A stretch of DNA of 64,000 nt from Acanthosepion pharaonis. Its lineage: Eukaryota > Mollusca > Cephalopoda > Sepiida > Sepiidae. The stretch's first letter is position 1. Every line of letters begins with the position of its first letter. The notes beneath the pieces are model-generated. The model had not been told where the DNA came from. It saw only the letters and a program-made list of their open reading frames with translations, and did no database searches. The translations under genes were made by a program, and so were the position numbers. Shown here one piece after another: positions 33,546 through 45,578 of the stretch. Where the stretch lies: assembly GCA_903632075.3 (NCBI GenBank), contig CAHIKZ030004135.1:1224501-1288500 (forward strand), written 5' to 3'.

Positions 33546-33735
33546 CGAAAAGAGAACTGAACAGTTATATAATATCAGTTCACCGATATGGCAGTGAATG
33601 CTGGACATTCACCTCACAGATAAAGAAGAGGCTTGAGGCAACAGAAATACAGAAGGATACTGAGGATACCATGGACTGAATATGTGAGCAACGACGAAGT
33701 TTTAGAGAAAATTGGAAAAATAAAAAATTCTACTT
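33546..33735 (+). mobile_element. LINE family D, C-terminal fragment 2b
   Basis: Immediately after fragment 2a the same region starts again (TTATATAATATCAGTTCACC, then AGAAGGATACTGAGGATACC), forming a tandem pair of partial copies in the same orientation. Confidence 0.6.
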
Positions 33736-33920
33736 AATGTCAGAAAGAGAGTCTGTATCTTTCTATTTTCTTCCTTATCCTTTCCGATCTTCGTTGCCCA
33801 TCCATGATTTTATCCAAATTTTATACAAACATGGATTAGCTTCATATATGAATAAAGAATCTATATTTTTTTTCTATTGCGGCATTTACATTTTACACTT
33901 TCTTTTTCCTTCTTCCTTTT

Positions 33921-34265
33921 TTTAGTTTTCTTACCTCCTACGTTTCGTCTTTCATATCTTCATTTCCTTCTCCTCCTTTCTCTAGTTTTATTACCTCCTA
34001 CCTTTCTTCTTTTGTGCCCTCTTATTGCTCACACCCTTTCTTTAGCTTTTTTTCCACCTACCTCCCCCTTCCCGCCATCATTCCCCTCCTCCTTTCTATT
34101 GCTTTCTTACCTTCTACCTTTACTCCTTCACATCTGCATTTCCTTCTCCTTTCTCTAGATTTCTTATCTTCTATTTTTCCTCTTTCTCACCCTCTTCTCC
34201 CCTTCCTACTTTTACTTGCTTTCTTACCTCCTACCTTTACTCTTTCACACAACTTTTTCTCCCCT
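33921..34265. repeat. Polypyrimidine minisatellite, unit about 58-60 bases
   Basis: The marker TTACCTCCTACC, or a close variant, begins at 33931, 33991, 34051, 34107, 34164 and 34224. That gives spacings of 60, 60, 56, 57 and 60. The plus strand is almost purely C and T for about 350 bases. Open frames across it encode hydrophobic low-complexity peptides and are not genes. Confidence 0.7.
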
Positions 34266-34329
34266 GGCTTCAGTCTCGCGTTTTTGAATCTCTTTCCACT
34301 TAATATTATTATTTTGGTTTCAGCTGAAA

Positions 34330-35920
34330 ATCTTTGAACATTGGACATATACTACAATTTGATTCTTCGCAAAGAAACGTACAGTCGAACATACAAACAA
34401 GGAGAATAGATAACAATTTCAGTGAAATCTCTCTTGTTTCAGTCAGTCATGTACTGGTGTCAGAATTCGTTAAAATGGATGAAAAAAAATACAGACTGCC
34501 TTTATTATATGAGGAATGAAAGCTCAAGATTGAGAATACTTTGTATGCAATCTCAGACCTTCTATCTTTTTAACAAAACCACATGTAATATCTTCTGTCT
34601 TGTGTGATTTCACTGAACCATTGGTAATGTTCAAAAATAATGATATACCAGAAGAACGTGTGGTTCACAGCATAACGATTAGCAGATGTTCCCTTGGCAA
34701 CCAACAAGAGGGATTCGTTCGACGTTCTGCGATTGTCGGTTTCTTTTCTGACAGGTATTCTCTTGATGACTTTCAAGAGAAACTTTGTTCTAATGCGGAA
34801 CAGAGATGACAACCTTCTTACTATTCATTGGTTATTTTAAAAGTAATCTCCGTCTAAAAGGAGACATGAGAAAATAATATTCAAAATATGGTACATAAGA
34901 GCAAATGTAAAAGCCAGAGACTTGCTGGCCAAACAAAACAAACACTAAAAAGAGACTGATTTTAAAAAATGTATAACTTATAGCGACATGCAGAGAAAAA
35001 ATCCACAAAATTAAGATTTGTATCTTTCAACAAAAAATATTTATAAAGAACGAAAGAAATAGTGATAACACTTATGTAAACTAAACATACGACTGGCTCC
35101 ACCAGGCAGCTTTTCACTGATTGGCCAGCTTCTGTTCCCACCGTAGTTCGATTCCGGTTTGCCTCATTATGAACAACAACGAAGAAAAGTACGATGTATA
35201 TGTTATGAATAATCAAGAGTGATCTCCCTTGTTTTGTTGCTTTCCTCTTTGAGAGAGTACTTTCTATTTACTGGGACTATAAAAGAAATCTTGTATTCTC
35301 AGTTGGATAACGCTTTCTTAAAGCCTACACCTGCGTACTTTTGTCATTACAGTATGCTTAACAAACGAACGGAAGATGAAATAACGCCATGACGAGAAAA
35401 GAAAAACAAAAACAACAAGAATTCTAGTTTTAATATCAACAAATTTCCAAGAGAGATACAGAAAATCAAACTGAGGAAGAAAAAGACAAAATGAAGTAAA
35501 TAAAAAAATAATCTCAGAGAACTGTGATGACTGCGCCTACACTGGTGTCGAAGAAGCTTTACAACAATGAAGCGTAAGGATTGATTATGACAGCCAGAGT
35601 TTGCAATATAAAATTAACAAGTGTCAAGTGAAAAAACGCCTGAACAAGAACTCAAAAATGGGAAGATAAATATATTAACAGATCATTTTCAAAAGACAAA
35701 CAAAAAATTGCAAATGAAATGAAATGGACATGGTTGCGAGTAGGACATTGAAAAAAAAAAACTAAATTTCTAATAATGGTCAGATATAGAATACAATCGC
35801 ATAAGAAACAACCAATATTAATGTAAAGGTAGGCAACTACGAAAAATAGTAAATACAGATGATATGGAGATAAATCTTAGTCATATAATGAACAAAAATA
35901 ACAATTTGACACAGAAGGAG
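34330..35920. other. Unassigned interval
   Basis: No host gene is recognised. A plus-strand frame open from about 34534 to a stop at 34809 encodes EERVVHSITISRCSLGNQQE and RRSAIVGFFSDRYSLDDFQE. It looks less low-complexity than its neighbours but matches nothing I know. Confidence 0.4.
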
Positions 35921-35924
35921 TACA

Positions 35925-36455
35925 AAAATTTACAAATCTACCATTCGCCCGTGCATTGAATACTGATGCCATATCTGATCTAGTACCCCTGCTTTACATC
36001 TCTAGATTCTTGAGAAAATCCAAAGAAGAACCTGTAATGTAATCTATCCTGACTTGGCATCTCGGCTTCAGTCACTATCTCACCGACGTGACTTAGCTTC
36101 TCTCTGTCATTTCTAAAAATATTTTCATAACAACTGCACTGACGAGCATTTTATCCCTGGTGTCCCGACTGCATGAATTTAAGCGTGCCACTAGATTGCT
36201 TTACTGTTGAAATAGTTAAATGCAACCGAAACTTCAACTCCAACAGTTTCTTTTCTCGCACTTACCGCCAGTGCTTCCCTGATAAATACAGTCTTCAAAA
36301 ATTTAAATGCAACACCAATCGCTATCTTTTTGAATTACTTTCATCTTTTATCCTTTCATCAATCCTCCTTATACACAGTCTTTTCTCTCACTTTCACTCC
36401 ACGTAACCCCTCCCCCACGTGCTAGTAGCATTCTTGCTTGGGGTAAAATGATTAA
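35925..36455 (+). mobile_element. LINE family A, copy 4 (3' fragment)
   Basis: It starts within the YKSTIRPCMEYC region (CTACCATTCGCCCGTGCATT here) and ends TTGCTTGGGGTAAAATGATT at 36434-36453. Frames are broken. Confidence 0.7.
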
Positions 36456-36459
36456 TATA

Positions 36460-36484
36460 AATATATATATATATATATATATAT
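36460..36484. repeat. (AT)n microsatellite at the LINE tail
   Basis: About 12 AT units follow the LINE A 3' end where other copies have poly-A. Confidence 0.85.
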
Positions 36485-37029
36485 CTTAGAATAAGAAGAA
36501 TTTGCAAAAGAAGAAGTAAAAATAATATGGTAAATGCTCTTTGTACATTTTGCCATATTCTTTTTACTATAAAGAAGAAGAGGAGGAGGAGGAGGGATGA
36601 TGATCATGATCATGGAAGCCGCAAAGAATGAAAATATATAAAGTATCTGACCAAAAAAGTGGAATTGGAACAGAAAACAAGTACAAAAAACTATCGATTC
36701 CTGGTCCTAAAGACGCATTGATCGCACAGGAAAGAAGTTAATGAATGAATAATTTGATAAAAATACTTTTGTTCAATTCGGCTCGCCTTCTTCCACGTCG
36801 CTCTTCTAACATCTTACATTCCTAATTTCGGCTATCAATACTTTTCCGCCATGAAATATAAATTTCTTTCGTGGGCCAAACATACCATGTATAATTAATT
36901 TCACTAACTTTATGTAATTACTGAAATTATAGTTTTACTTAGATTTCTGTTGTAACTTTTCTATCATTTTTATTACTTTGTAAAATGCTAATTATCAATT
37001 TCATTTTAGTGTCAGATCAATTTCATTAG
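36485..37029. other. AT-rich sequence, nothing recognised
   Basis: It holds a short (GAG)n run near 36575 only. Confidence 0.5.
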
Positions 37030-37420
37030 AAAAGAAAAAGAATGCTGAGCTGTTATGTAATATCAATCCTGCTGCATGGCAGTGAATACTGAACAATTTT
37101 TCCACAGAGGAAAAGTAACAGAGAAGGATGTTGGAAATACTGTTGACAAAACATGAGAAACGTACAAGTTTTACGGAATATCAGAACAAAAAGCACATTT
37201 GTATTTAGAATCGGAAAGAGGCGGTTGAAATTTCTTGGGCACATATAATGAGGAAAGAGGGTTTAGAAAATTTTAGACCTACATGACATACTGAAAATAA
37301 AACATGGATAGTAACGGGTCAAGCATTGGTAAAATCTACAAAGGAGAGGAAGTTGTGAAGAGTAATAATCGCTGAAATCCTAAGGGGACACGGTACATAA
37401 AAGATGAAGTCAGGTTAATT
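37030..37420 (+). mobile_element. LINE family D, C-terminal fragment 3
   Basis: The blocks GTTATGTAATATCAATCCTG, GAGGCGGTTGAAATTTCTTG and GAGGAAAGAGGGTTTAGAAA follow the family D order (CYVxSxL, KRRLKFLG, RKEGLE). Stops throughout. Confidence 0.65.
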
Positions 37421-38065
37421 TCCGAAATGTTACAGATATTCTATAAGAGTACAAATTTATAAAATATCTCTCATGCTTTCACAAAGCGACTTTAGTAACA
37501 GCGACATCCATAGCTAAAATGCGATTTACGTTTTTATAATAAATTTTAATTTGTGCTTCTTTATTTTTACTTATGTCTTTATGTTTCCTTATTCTACATC
37601 AAACGTCTTATTTACTAGTTCTTTACGTTAAATATTCAATTTCCTTTTTAACCACGATGGGATACGTGGACAGCTCTATCGCAAAGCACGTGTCTGCCCT
37701 CCTCCAATAATTCGTCCTCTCCCTTTGAAAATGATCCGAACTAATTTTAGTGTGCAAAATTTTACTCACTGCCCCCTTGCTTAAATGCCAGCCCCAACTC
37801 AAAACACACTAACGATGAACCCGCTGATGGATAAAGTCGAACATTACTGACAGAAGGTTCTTGGTACAATTGGTTTGTAATAAAGAGGCATGGACATCTA
37901 TTAAGGTTTGAAGGTAAAAAAAATACTTATAAAAAGGTAGCACATGTGAAAAATGTCACTTTTTCTTTCTTTCTTCTTTCGTTTCTCTTAAATATTTGCA
38001 TCAACTTTCACTTACTGACAACCAAAACATAATAGCTCTAACAATTATAATCATTATTTTTGGAT
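37421..38065. other. AT-rich sequence, nothing recognised
   Basis: No gene or repeat is recognised. Confidence 0.5.
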
Positions 38066-38069
38066 CATA

Positions 38070-38700
38070 TCACCCCAAGCAAAGCAATAAAGCCACTGAG
38101 ACACAAGGGGTTAATGAGTGTGAAAAAATTTAAAAAAAGAAAACATTATTAAGGAGCGAGAACAATAAAATAACAGAAATCAAGAAAATAGATAACAAAT
38201 GACATTACATTTACATTTTTGAAGATCAAAGTTGGCTGGAAAGCAAGAAGCCGGAAGAAAGTTTCACAAGCGAGAAAAGAAATTGTTAACAAAGAACTTA
38301 CCGTTACATCTAGCCAATTCAAATATAAAAATGATGAAAACTTGTTGCTAATCTAAATTCATAAATTATAGGTGCCATAAAGGAAAGTTCATCAGAACAA
38401 TTACCATGTAAGTATTTATAGAAAAGACATATGGAAGCTACATTACGGCGGTGGGAAAGTGACTGAAGTCGGGATGGTAGCTCAGGACTAATGACATTGC
38501 ACATACATCATTGGATTTTATCAAGGATCTCTGTATATATAGCAGGGGCACTAGACCATATGTAGCAGCAATATTTGAAGCATGGATGAATGGTAGATTT
38601 ATAAGTAAGATAGATTATGGAGAGGAAAATTGTCTAGCACGACCAACTTTCCTACCAGCAGACATAGCAATTAACTATCAGTACTGTTCATTTTCTTACG
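38070..38700 (-). mobile_element. LINE family A, copy 5 (3' fragment)
   Basis: The minus strand reads a degraded ARKVG...REFSS-like segment near 38670, then SRLQSLSHRRNVASICLFYK (38470-38410) and HGNCSDEL. It ends at GCTTTGCTTGGGGTGATATG near 38070. Frames are broken. Confidence 0.7.
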
Positions 38701-38704
38701 CAAA

Positions 38705-39210
38705 TGTCTATGATATATTTAATTACAATTATATTTATTAACGGTTTTTTTCGTGGAAAATATAAAACAACTTACACTTCTGTAGTGAAGAGCATTCCCT
38801 GTGGACGTAGAATGGAGAGAAAGAGAGATCTGAAGCAGCATATCTACCCACCAAATATATATATATATATATATATACAACTCTAGATGTTAAAAAAACA
38901 ATACAGAACAAAATCAAAATAGAAGACAGACTGAAATTTTATGAAATATATTATCCCATAAAATAGAAAAAAATAACAGTTTGACTGTGGAAAAGGTACA
39001 CCTTTTATTAACAGCAAAGTCTGAGTGGCTACATTTTTGAACTAAGAAAAAGTAGTACTTACATGATGGGCTGTAGAGGAGCACTTTTTAGTGTTGGAGA
39101 CTCTACACATTTCTTTTGAAAACTTGGGTTTTTAAGGGCGCCAGTTAGCTTTCTGCTACTGCAATTACTTATTTTATCTATAGCCAAACATCAGCGTCAG
39201 AGCCTAAACT
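38705..39210. other. AT-rich sequence with a short (AT)n tract
   Basis: An AT tract lies at 38856-38876. Nothing else is recognised. Confidence 0.5.
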
Positions 39211-39214
39211 TTCT

Positions 39215-40458
39215 TTCTTTGAATGTGCCATGTCCTTTCAGGACGTAGGCGATTATGGCTCTCCACCTCTCTCTATCCCTTGCAGCTCTCAGCAACCTCC
39301 TCCCCTCTGCTTCCTCCCCCAGACAACGTTCTGTCATCCACCTGCTCAAGCTCGTCAGGTATGTCACACGCTGCTTTCCCTTGTCTCGCTTTCCCTATAT
39401 TCAACCCGTGAGTATCAGATTCTCCAGGCCCCACATTATGTGTGCCAGAAACTTCAGCTGCCTGTTTCTGATGTTAAGTATAAGCCTTCTCCTTGTTTTG
39501 TAACCTCTCTAAGACCTCATCGTTGCTCACACGCTCAGTCCATGATATCCTTAGCATCCTTCTGTAGAACCACATCGCCTCGAGACTCTTCTTCATCTTT
39601 GAGGAAATCATCCAACATTTGCTACCGTAAAAAAAGGACAGATGTCACGTAACAGCCCAGTATTATTTTCTTTGTTACCAAAGAAATCCTCCTGTTTCGC
39701 AATACTCTGCTCAGCTTTTGGAATGTGTCTTTGGCCATCCCAATACATATGCGGATCTCAGTCTCACCTTTACCGTCCTCTGTCAAGACGCTTCCCAGAT
39801 ATTTAAACTTCTGAGTCTGCTTGATTCTAGTGTTCCCAACCTGCAAATCGCATTTCGGGCTCTTCCTCTCACTGATGGTCATGCATTCTGTCTTCTTGTA
39901 GTTTATGCTTAGTCCTTTCTTCTCACTCTCCGTCGCTACCTTCTGTAGGAAATTTTGTGATGTCTGTTATCAGTACTGTCATCTGCGTATCTTAGGTTGT
40001 TAAGGCTGTGGCCGCGAATGCTAAATTCTGGTAGGGTTTCAAATTCTCTCATGATTACCTCGCTGTATAGGTTGAACAGGTCAGGTGAGAAGACGCATCC
40101 TTGCCTTACGCTGTTTGCTGCCAGTATAGATTCTTGATTATTCTGATATCTTTCCCAAATATATCAAGGTTGCTGAGCAGTTCCATCAGATCCTTGTGGC
40201 GTACTTTTTCGAATGCCTTTGCGTAGTCTATGAATCATAGGTATACATCCTTCTTCATCTGTATCGCTCTTTCTGATAACATTCTGAGCATGAATATCGC
40301 ATTCCTTGTTCCGGTGCCTTTAACGAACCTACACTGTTCTTGTCCTATCTCTGGCCTGATTCTGCTGCGCGCTCTATTCAACAGAATGCCGATGAAGAGT
40401 TTTGTCATGTGGCTCATCAGTCTTATTGTTTGGTTGAGTTCGCATTCGTTTGCGCCTG

Positions 40459-40489
<31 letters not shown>

Positions 40490-40640
40490 GCATAGCTATG
40501 AAGATAGATCTGCTGAGGTCTTCCGGTATTTCCCCGCTGCTGTAGATTTCGGTGATATTGTCTATGCCAAAGTTATCTAAGGCTGTCAGCATTTCCGCTA
40601 CAATTCTTTCTGGCAAGTCGAAAAAGAACTGGGAACTCGA
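39215..40640 (-). pseudogene. LINE family D, reverse transcriptase relic, longest copy
   Basis: Minus-strand frames give, in order: IVAEMLTALDNFGIDNITEI and GEIPEDLSRSIFIAMPK (about 40610-40490); HMTKLFIGILLNRARSRIRP; GQEQCRFVKGTGTRNAIFML; FIDYAKAFEKVRH (about 40230); and RRGVRQGCVFSPDLFNLYSE (about 40110-40050). After these come the catalytic region as LRYADD (about 39990), then QKFKYLGSVLTEDGKGETEI and a TERV-type terminal domain down to 39215. Stops, shifts and a long A-run inside the coding sequence (T-run at 40460-40488 on the plus strand) show it is inactive. Other family D pieces are all sub-fragments of this one. Confidence 0.8.
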
Positions 40641-40644
40641 AAAT

Positions 40645-41495
40645 CAGGAATAAATGAATGCACTCTAAGCGTGAATACTGTTTTTTTATTTGATTTTTTT
40701 TTCATGAAATGTTTACTGGTCGTTTATATACGTATTCCATAGTGAAAGCCATATCAGTAAACTGTATATTTAATTATTTATGTGATATACTACACCTACT
40801 CAATTGTTCACGTGATTATCAACGTGTAGTCTTCTTTATTAAATTGCATAATAATTTTAATCATGACAACTATACTTTGAACAGGCCATCCATAACGCTC
40901 TTCAAGTTTCCGTCTATTAATATTGATTGTAACGCAAATCTCTATGATTATTTAACTAATATCATGTTAACCGTTGTAATTTACGCAATTATGTATGTTA
41001 TAGACAAGCGTATGGTTGCAAGAAATAAATACGACAACAGTAGAAATAGATTTACGTGATTTATTTCAATGGGAACGTGTGGTTTTGGGACAGCTACCTT
41101 GTGGTATAGTAGCTCTCACTGGTTGGCGTGGCGCTCCTCCTGCTGACTGCTTCTGACTGACCGTGACAGGTCTCTTCCCTGGCCTCCTGTTGACTGCTGT
41201 TGTACTTCCCCGTGTGACCCCTTTTATGGCGTTTTTTTATGACTTAACAGGCTCGAAAAACGACGCGAGTATAATTAGGAGGGAAGCATTTATATTGGTC
41301 GAAAAATAGAAACACTTTAAAATATTATTTTATTTTTCGACCGGAACTCATGCGTCGGGCCTATGCGTAAACGACGATAATGGTCATTTTGTGACGGGGC
41401 CTTGTACCGTTCACATCCGGCTCTCGCTCTTGAGTATGTTAGTTTATTTGCCTGCAAATCAGCCGAGATATGTCTTATATTATTTTATAAGATGT
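40645..41495. other. Unassigned interval with a 116-codon open frame
   Basis: A plus-strand frame (40709-41059) contains IMLTVVIYAIMYVIDKRMVA, a possible membrane segment, but no recognised family; I do not call it a gene. From 41060 the sequence becomes GC-richer (to about 41240) and could be part of an LTR or UTR. Confidence 0.3.
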
Positions 41496-41499
41496 ATGA

Positions 41500-41695
41500 T
41501 TTTTTTAGGACATCTCAGTATCAGTCAGTAACTCAACTCTCCAAGATTTGTTCCCTCTTCCGTGGCCGGGTATTGAACTCACAACTCTTTGGGTTAAGTC
41601 ACTTTTTGGATTAATCCACTGGGACATGTGTCCTTAGAGCCAAAGTTCGAACGATGTAAATATTGTAAATAGTTACAATACCTCATGTCAGAAAT
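41500..41695 (-). mobile_element. tRNA-derived SINE, copy 2
   Basis: It is similar to 1290-1500 in the same orientation, with GAGTTCAATACCCGG as B-box-like motif on the minus strand. Confidence 0.55.
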
Positions 41696-42079
41696 TGGAA
41701 TCGGACCAAATGAGTAACTAACTTCTTATCTCCTTGGAGATGGCAGCACGGTAAGAGGATTGACTAACTACGATATAATACACATAGATAAGTGTTATTG
41801 GCTCATCCATATTTGGAGCTTAAATATTACAGACGTCGCTAAAGATTATCGTGTAAACCAGTTACTAATTATTGGATGAAATGAAATCTATATTAGTTGT
41901 ACATTAAAATATTATTATGTTTTAATATTGTTAGATGCAAGGTCTGATGAACCTCAAGTCTCAATTTATTGTCAAGAAAGATTTCAATGAGCAACAGAGA
42001 CTCATCAGTCGAGCAACACCTATCAATTGTAATTAAAGATACTGAGGTGACACGAGTTTTTCTCTCTTTTTTAAGCTAT

Positions 42080-42640
42080 GATTCACCCAGTACAAGGCAC
42101 GAGAGTCACTCAAAGTAGAAGGTAGAAATTAAAATGCTTATAAGGAATGAGGTGTGATATGTGTGAAAGAAGAGATGGTAAGAAGTGAAGATTCTGGGGA
42201 TAAGGAGGATAGGTAACGACTGAACTTTGACTTGAAGAGGATAAGATTGTAGCGTTCAGGTAAACAACCATGCGAAAATCTGTTACACAAAATATTAGTT
42301 CTGGGAGAAATGTTGTCGGAGTGAAACTTTCGCTTTATATTTGGCATAAAGAGGAAATGAGGATGTTTCGGCTCTGTGGGAGTAGTATGGTGTATCCTAG
42401 CAGAAAAGTCTAGATTGGTGAAGGTAATGAATAGAGTTCATCTGAACATTTGCCACAAAAAATGGGACATTGCATCTTTGAAAATGTAACTACAGAGGTG
42501 AAAATCAAGCCAAGAAAGTGAGTATTAAGCACTTCCTGGGCGGATATAGCAACACTCCTCCATTTTTTTTTGTATCTAATCAGACTCTTGTAAAGATTAA
42601 TAATGCATGGTAGAAGATTTATTGCCTTTCTTTAAAAAAA
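42080..42640 (-). mobile_element. LINE family B, 3' fragment 2
   Basis: The minus-strand frame 42347-42138 encodes KRKFHSDNISPRTNILCNRF and GCLPERYNLILFKSKFSRYL, the C-terminal tail of this LINE. The 3' end GCCTTGTACTGGGTGAATCA lies near 42080. Confidence 0.7.
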
Positions 42641-42689
42641 TTCCAACGTGAAACGGCCGTAGTCCAACCTTCTTCCTTAGGTGTCATGC

Positions 42690-42850
42690 GTCATGCACTC
42701 GTTTGCGATCATGTCTCCTTTCGATCTCTGAGTGACTTGTTAGAAGAATTCCCATAATCAGCTGCCATTACATTCGGCGGCAGTCAACCCAGTCTGTCTT
42801 GATACATTTCTCTAAAAATTAATTAAGACAAGGCTCAGAAGTCACTCATT
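42690..42850 (-). mobile_element. SINE family 2 copy inside the inverted duplication
   Basis: GATCATGTCTCCTTTCGATC and AACCCAGTCTGTCTTGATAC match 12350-12550. It separates the two LINE B fragments in both arms. Confidence 0.45.
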
Positions 42851-42859
42851 GAAAGTTAC

Positions 42860-43350
42860 TGTTAAAACAGTAATGCTGAATGTGGTGTGTAATATAAATG
42901 AAAGATCAGGTGATAGATTCCGACTGACCCTGGACTTGAAGAGGCTAAGATTGTAGCGTTCACGCTGTAATTTGTTCAACAAATTCAAGGTTCTTGGCGA
43001 TAAAGCTCTGCGCGTGGAGCGTGGAGGAGATGTGAATGATTCGACTCAGTGGACGTGGCATGGCCTATGTCTTAGATGTAAAGGTCTGAACTGGTCATTC
43101 GCCACAAACCACGTAAACAATTTTGAATTCTTTCAAGCCTGAAAAGTGAGGATTGAGCCGTTCCAGCCCAAATATGGCAACACACCTCCATTTTTGGTCT
43201 GATCTGACTCTTGTAAAGATAAAACAGAGGAGAAAGAGTCAAGTATTTCCGAGAGTGTTAAAACGAATCGACCCTTTGTCTCACATCTTTAGCAATGGAT
43301 TTTGTATGAAGTGAATATGAGACCCAATAGATGTACAAAGAATGGCTACT
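42860..43350 (-). mobile_element. LINE family B, 3' fragment 3
   Basis: On the minus strand, the 43200s carry an LYKSxIRPKMEVCCHIW-like segment (TCCATTTTTGGTCTGATCTG on the plus strand). The terminal ...LNATILASSSPGS-type region follows near 42960. Broken frames. Confidence 0.6.
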
Positions 43351-43789
43351 CAGTATGAACGCAACTGTTCGTCATGAGTAGAGGAATCTATCGATATTTT
43401 TTATTTAAAAGAAAGAGGAAATTTGTATGAAACCAATTATGGAAATCAGTATTTGATTAACCAAAAAAAAAAAAAAAAAAAAACAGGTGGGGAGGTGTCA
43501 TTGGATTTTATTAATATTTTAATATGTGTTTCTGAATATATGAATGCAAGTTATATTTTTATAACCAGATATTTTTCAACAAATACTGAATATATAACTA
43601 TACATTTCAGCATTTCATTCATATGCGAATCTAGAAATCTTATATATGTTCAATAAGAAATTTTAAACTAATTATTTAATTTTCTTCAGAATTTTACGAT
43701 AAATTTTTTTATGGAAATATCAAATATGTTAATTTTATGTTAACACATGTGTCTATGGCGTGTGTGGCGAAAAAAATGTTCCGAAAAAA

Positions 43790-43882
43790 GTGTGCAAGGA
43801 TGTACCTTATTATCCGCAAAATCTTCCAGAATCTAAACAGGTTGATAAGCCGTAAAAAGACAAATTCATCAATCAAAACATC
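43790..43882 (+). mobile_element. SINE 3' tail with tetranucleotide end
   Basis: AACAGGTTGATAAGCCGTAA then AAAGACAAATTCATCAATCA repeats the 3' end of the 5S-derived SINE at 32462-32505. Confidence 0.55.
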
Positions 43883-43884
43883 TA

Positions 43885-44400
43885 AATGCTAAGCAAAATA
43901 TTGATACCTTCCAAAAGCTGAACAGAATATTACGAAACAAAAAATTTGATAGAAACAAAGAAAAGAGTGTTGAACTGTGATGTAATATCAACCTTCCTAT
44001 ATGGCAGTGAATTTGGAATAATTTCTTTAAAGATGGGAAAAAAAAGACTTCAGGCAGCAGAGATGTTCTAAAGAAAAAAAGCAGAGAATATACTGGACTG
44101 TATATGTGATCAACGCTTAATTTTTAAAGAAAAATGCGAACAAAAAGGACACTTTAGAATCAGAAAGAGACAGTTGAAAGCTCTTGAACGCTTAATGAGG
44201 AAAGAGGGTTTGGAGAATGTGACACTCATCAAGATATATTGAAGACAAGAGGGGTAGATGGAAATATCGAATAACTTACATAACAGGGACAGGGACTAAG
44301 AAGAGACAAATATTACTTAGAGATACAAAGGACGGGAAATTGTGGAGAGCCATGATTGTTCACATCTGAAAGAACATGATACATACAAGAGGATAATGAT
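43885..44400 (+). mobile_element. LINE family D, C-terminal fragment 4
   Basis: Blocks GTGATGTAATATCAACCTTC, AGACAGTTGAAAGCTCTTGA, AATGAGGAAAGAGGGTTTGG and TTGTGGAGAGCCATGATTGT follow family D order. Not coding. Confidence 0.65.
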
Positions 44401-44928
44401 TAATTTTGAAATTAAAAAAATTTATGTTATTTGTAGTGAATAAACATGGTCCTCCAGAAAATATGAAAATATCGCAATCTACTCGTCACAATTAGTACTT
44501 AACCTCAGACCACCTAATGATTTTTTTTTTTGCCCACCCAAAACACTATATATCACCAAAAATGAGAAGGCGAAAGGAAATATTGCAAAATAGATATATC
44601 CCCTAGAGGCGAATGCGAAAAGAAATCTTTTTCACAAAAAAATGTTAACTTTCGTCTAGTTCGTTAGAATTAAAGAAAACAATTTACCCTTCATCGAGCT
44701 ACATAAATTCATACGAGGAAAACCTTAAAAAATACAAAGTATTTTTTTAATATTATCGAAATCAATTCGAATTCTGCTTCTTATTGTAATTTTTCAGTAT
44801 CTTTCTAGGAACTCTTCTGTCGGATTAAAAACCTAATGACTTTAATGAGCGCGTGCATATCTGCAAAAGAAATATATGTGAATGTGTGTATATATGTGAA
44901 AGAGTTTTGAAAGAGGGTAAAGTGTGTG

Positions 44929-44929
<1 letters not shown>

Positions 44930-44959
<30 letters not shown>

Positions 44960-44972
44960 GAAAGAAAGAAAG
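44930..44972. repeat. (GAAA)n microsatellite
   Basis: About ten GAAA/AAAG units with one interruption. Confidence 0.9.
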
Positions 44973-44974
44973 AT

Positions 44975-45578
44975 TAAACGAACAATCTTTATGGAGTTTA
45001 TAAAATGTGGGCTGGAATTTTCAGTTCGTTGCTCTCAGCCAAACACGCAAAAGTCGGGCTAAAAGGAAAGTAGTGAAGAGATCTGAAAAGAGGTTAAGAA
45101 AGAGAAGAAAAAACTGGGATTTTGGCTAACCACAAGCAAAGAAGCATGACATGTTGGAAGATGTTGAACGGATGTCTAACGTCATCAAAAGGTCAGAGAC
45201 TTGGAGGTCCCCGTTAAAACATCAACAATGAGCCTCTCGCTTTCTGTGGCCATTAGTCAAGTCTGAATACTTAACCAGTTAGTAAGATTGAGGACAAATA
45301 CTGTGACAATAGAAAAGCATTTTTTTACATATACACGCGCACGCGCACAAACATATACATACACTGACACACACACACACGTACTTCTACTGCCATATCA
45401 TCCCTCCTCACACACACACATGGATAAAAAGACACACGCATACATGGATATACTGTGCATCATTTCATATTTTTTACTACACGCTAGTAGTGTCTTGTGA
45501 ACTATGGGAGGAAAATATATGTCCGCCTCTGTTGTGTTCATTCTTAAAGACAAAAGTTTTACTTATTGAAGAGTAGGA
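44975..45578. other. Interval with CA-rich simple sequence
   Basis: It contains short (CA)n runs at 45337-45382 and 45408-45420. No gene is recognised. Confidence 0.5.

Larger units (their letters stand above)
41696..42975 (+). repeat. Left arm of a 1.27 kb inverted duplication
   Basis: The arm begins GGAATCGGACCAAATGAGTA and includes an unclassified segment, LINE B fragment 2, a SINE and the edge of LINE B fragment 3. The same parts occur in reverse complement order at 52755-54022 with high similarity. Confidence 0.8.

Noticed and set aside
33737..34337. Hydrophobic multi-leucine open frames as membrane proteins
   Set aside because: They are translations of a polypyrimidine minisatellite.
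34600..34812. Opposed open frames on both strands as a gene pair
   Set aside because: Mutually antisense frames of similar length without domain support; only the plus frame is mentioned as a weak observation.
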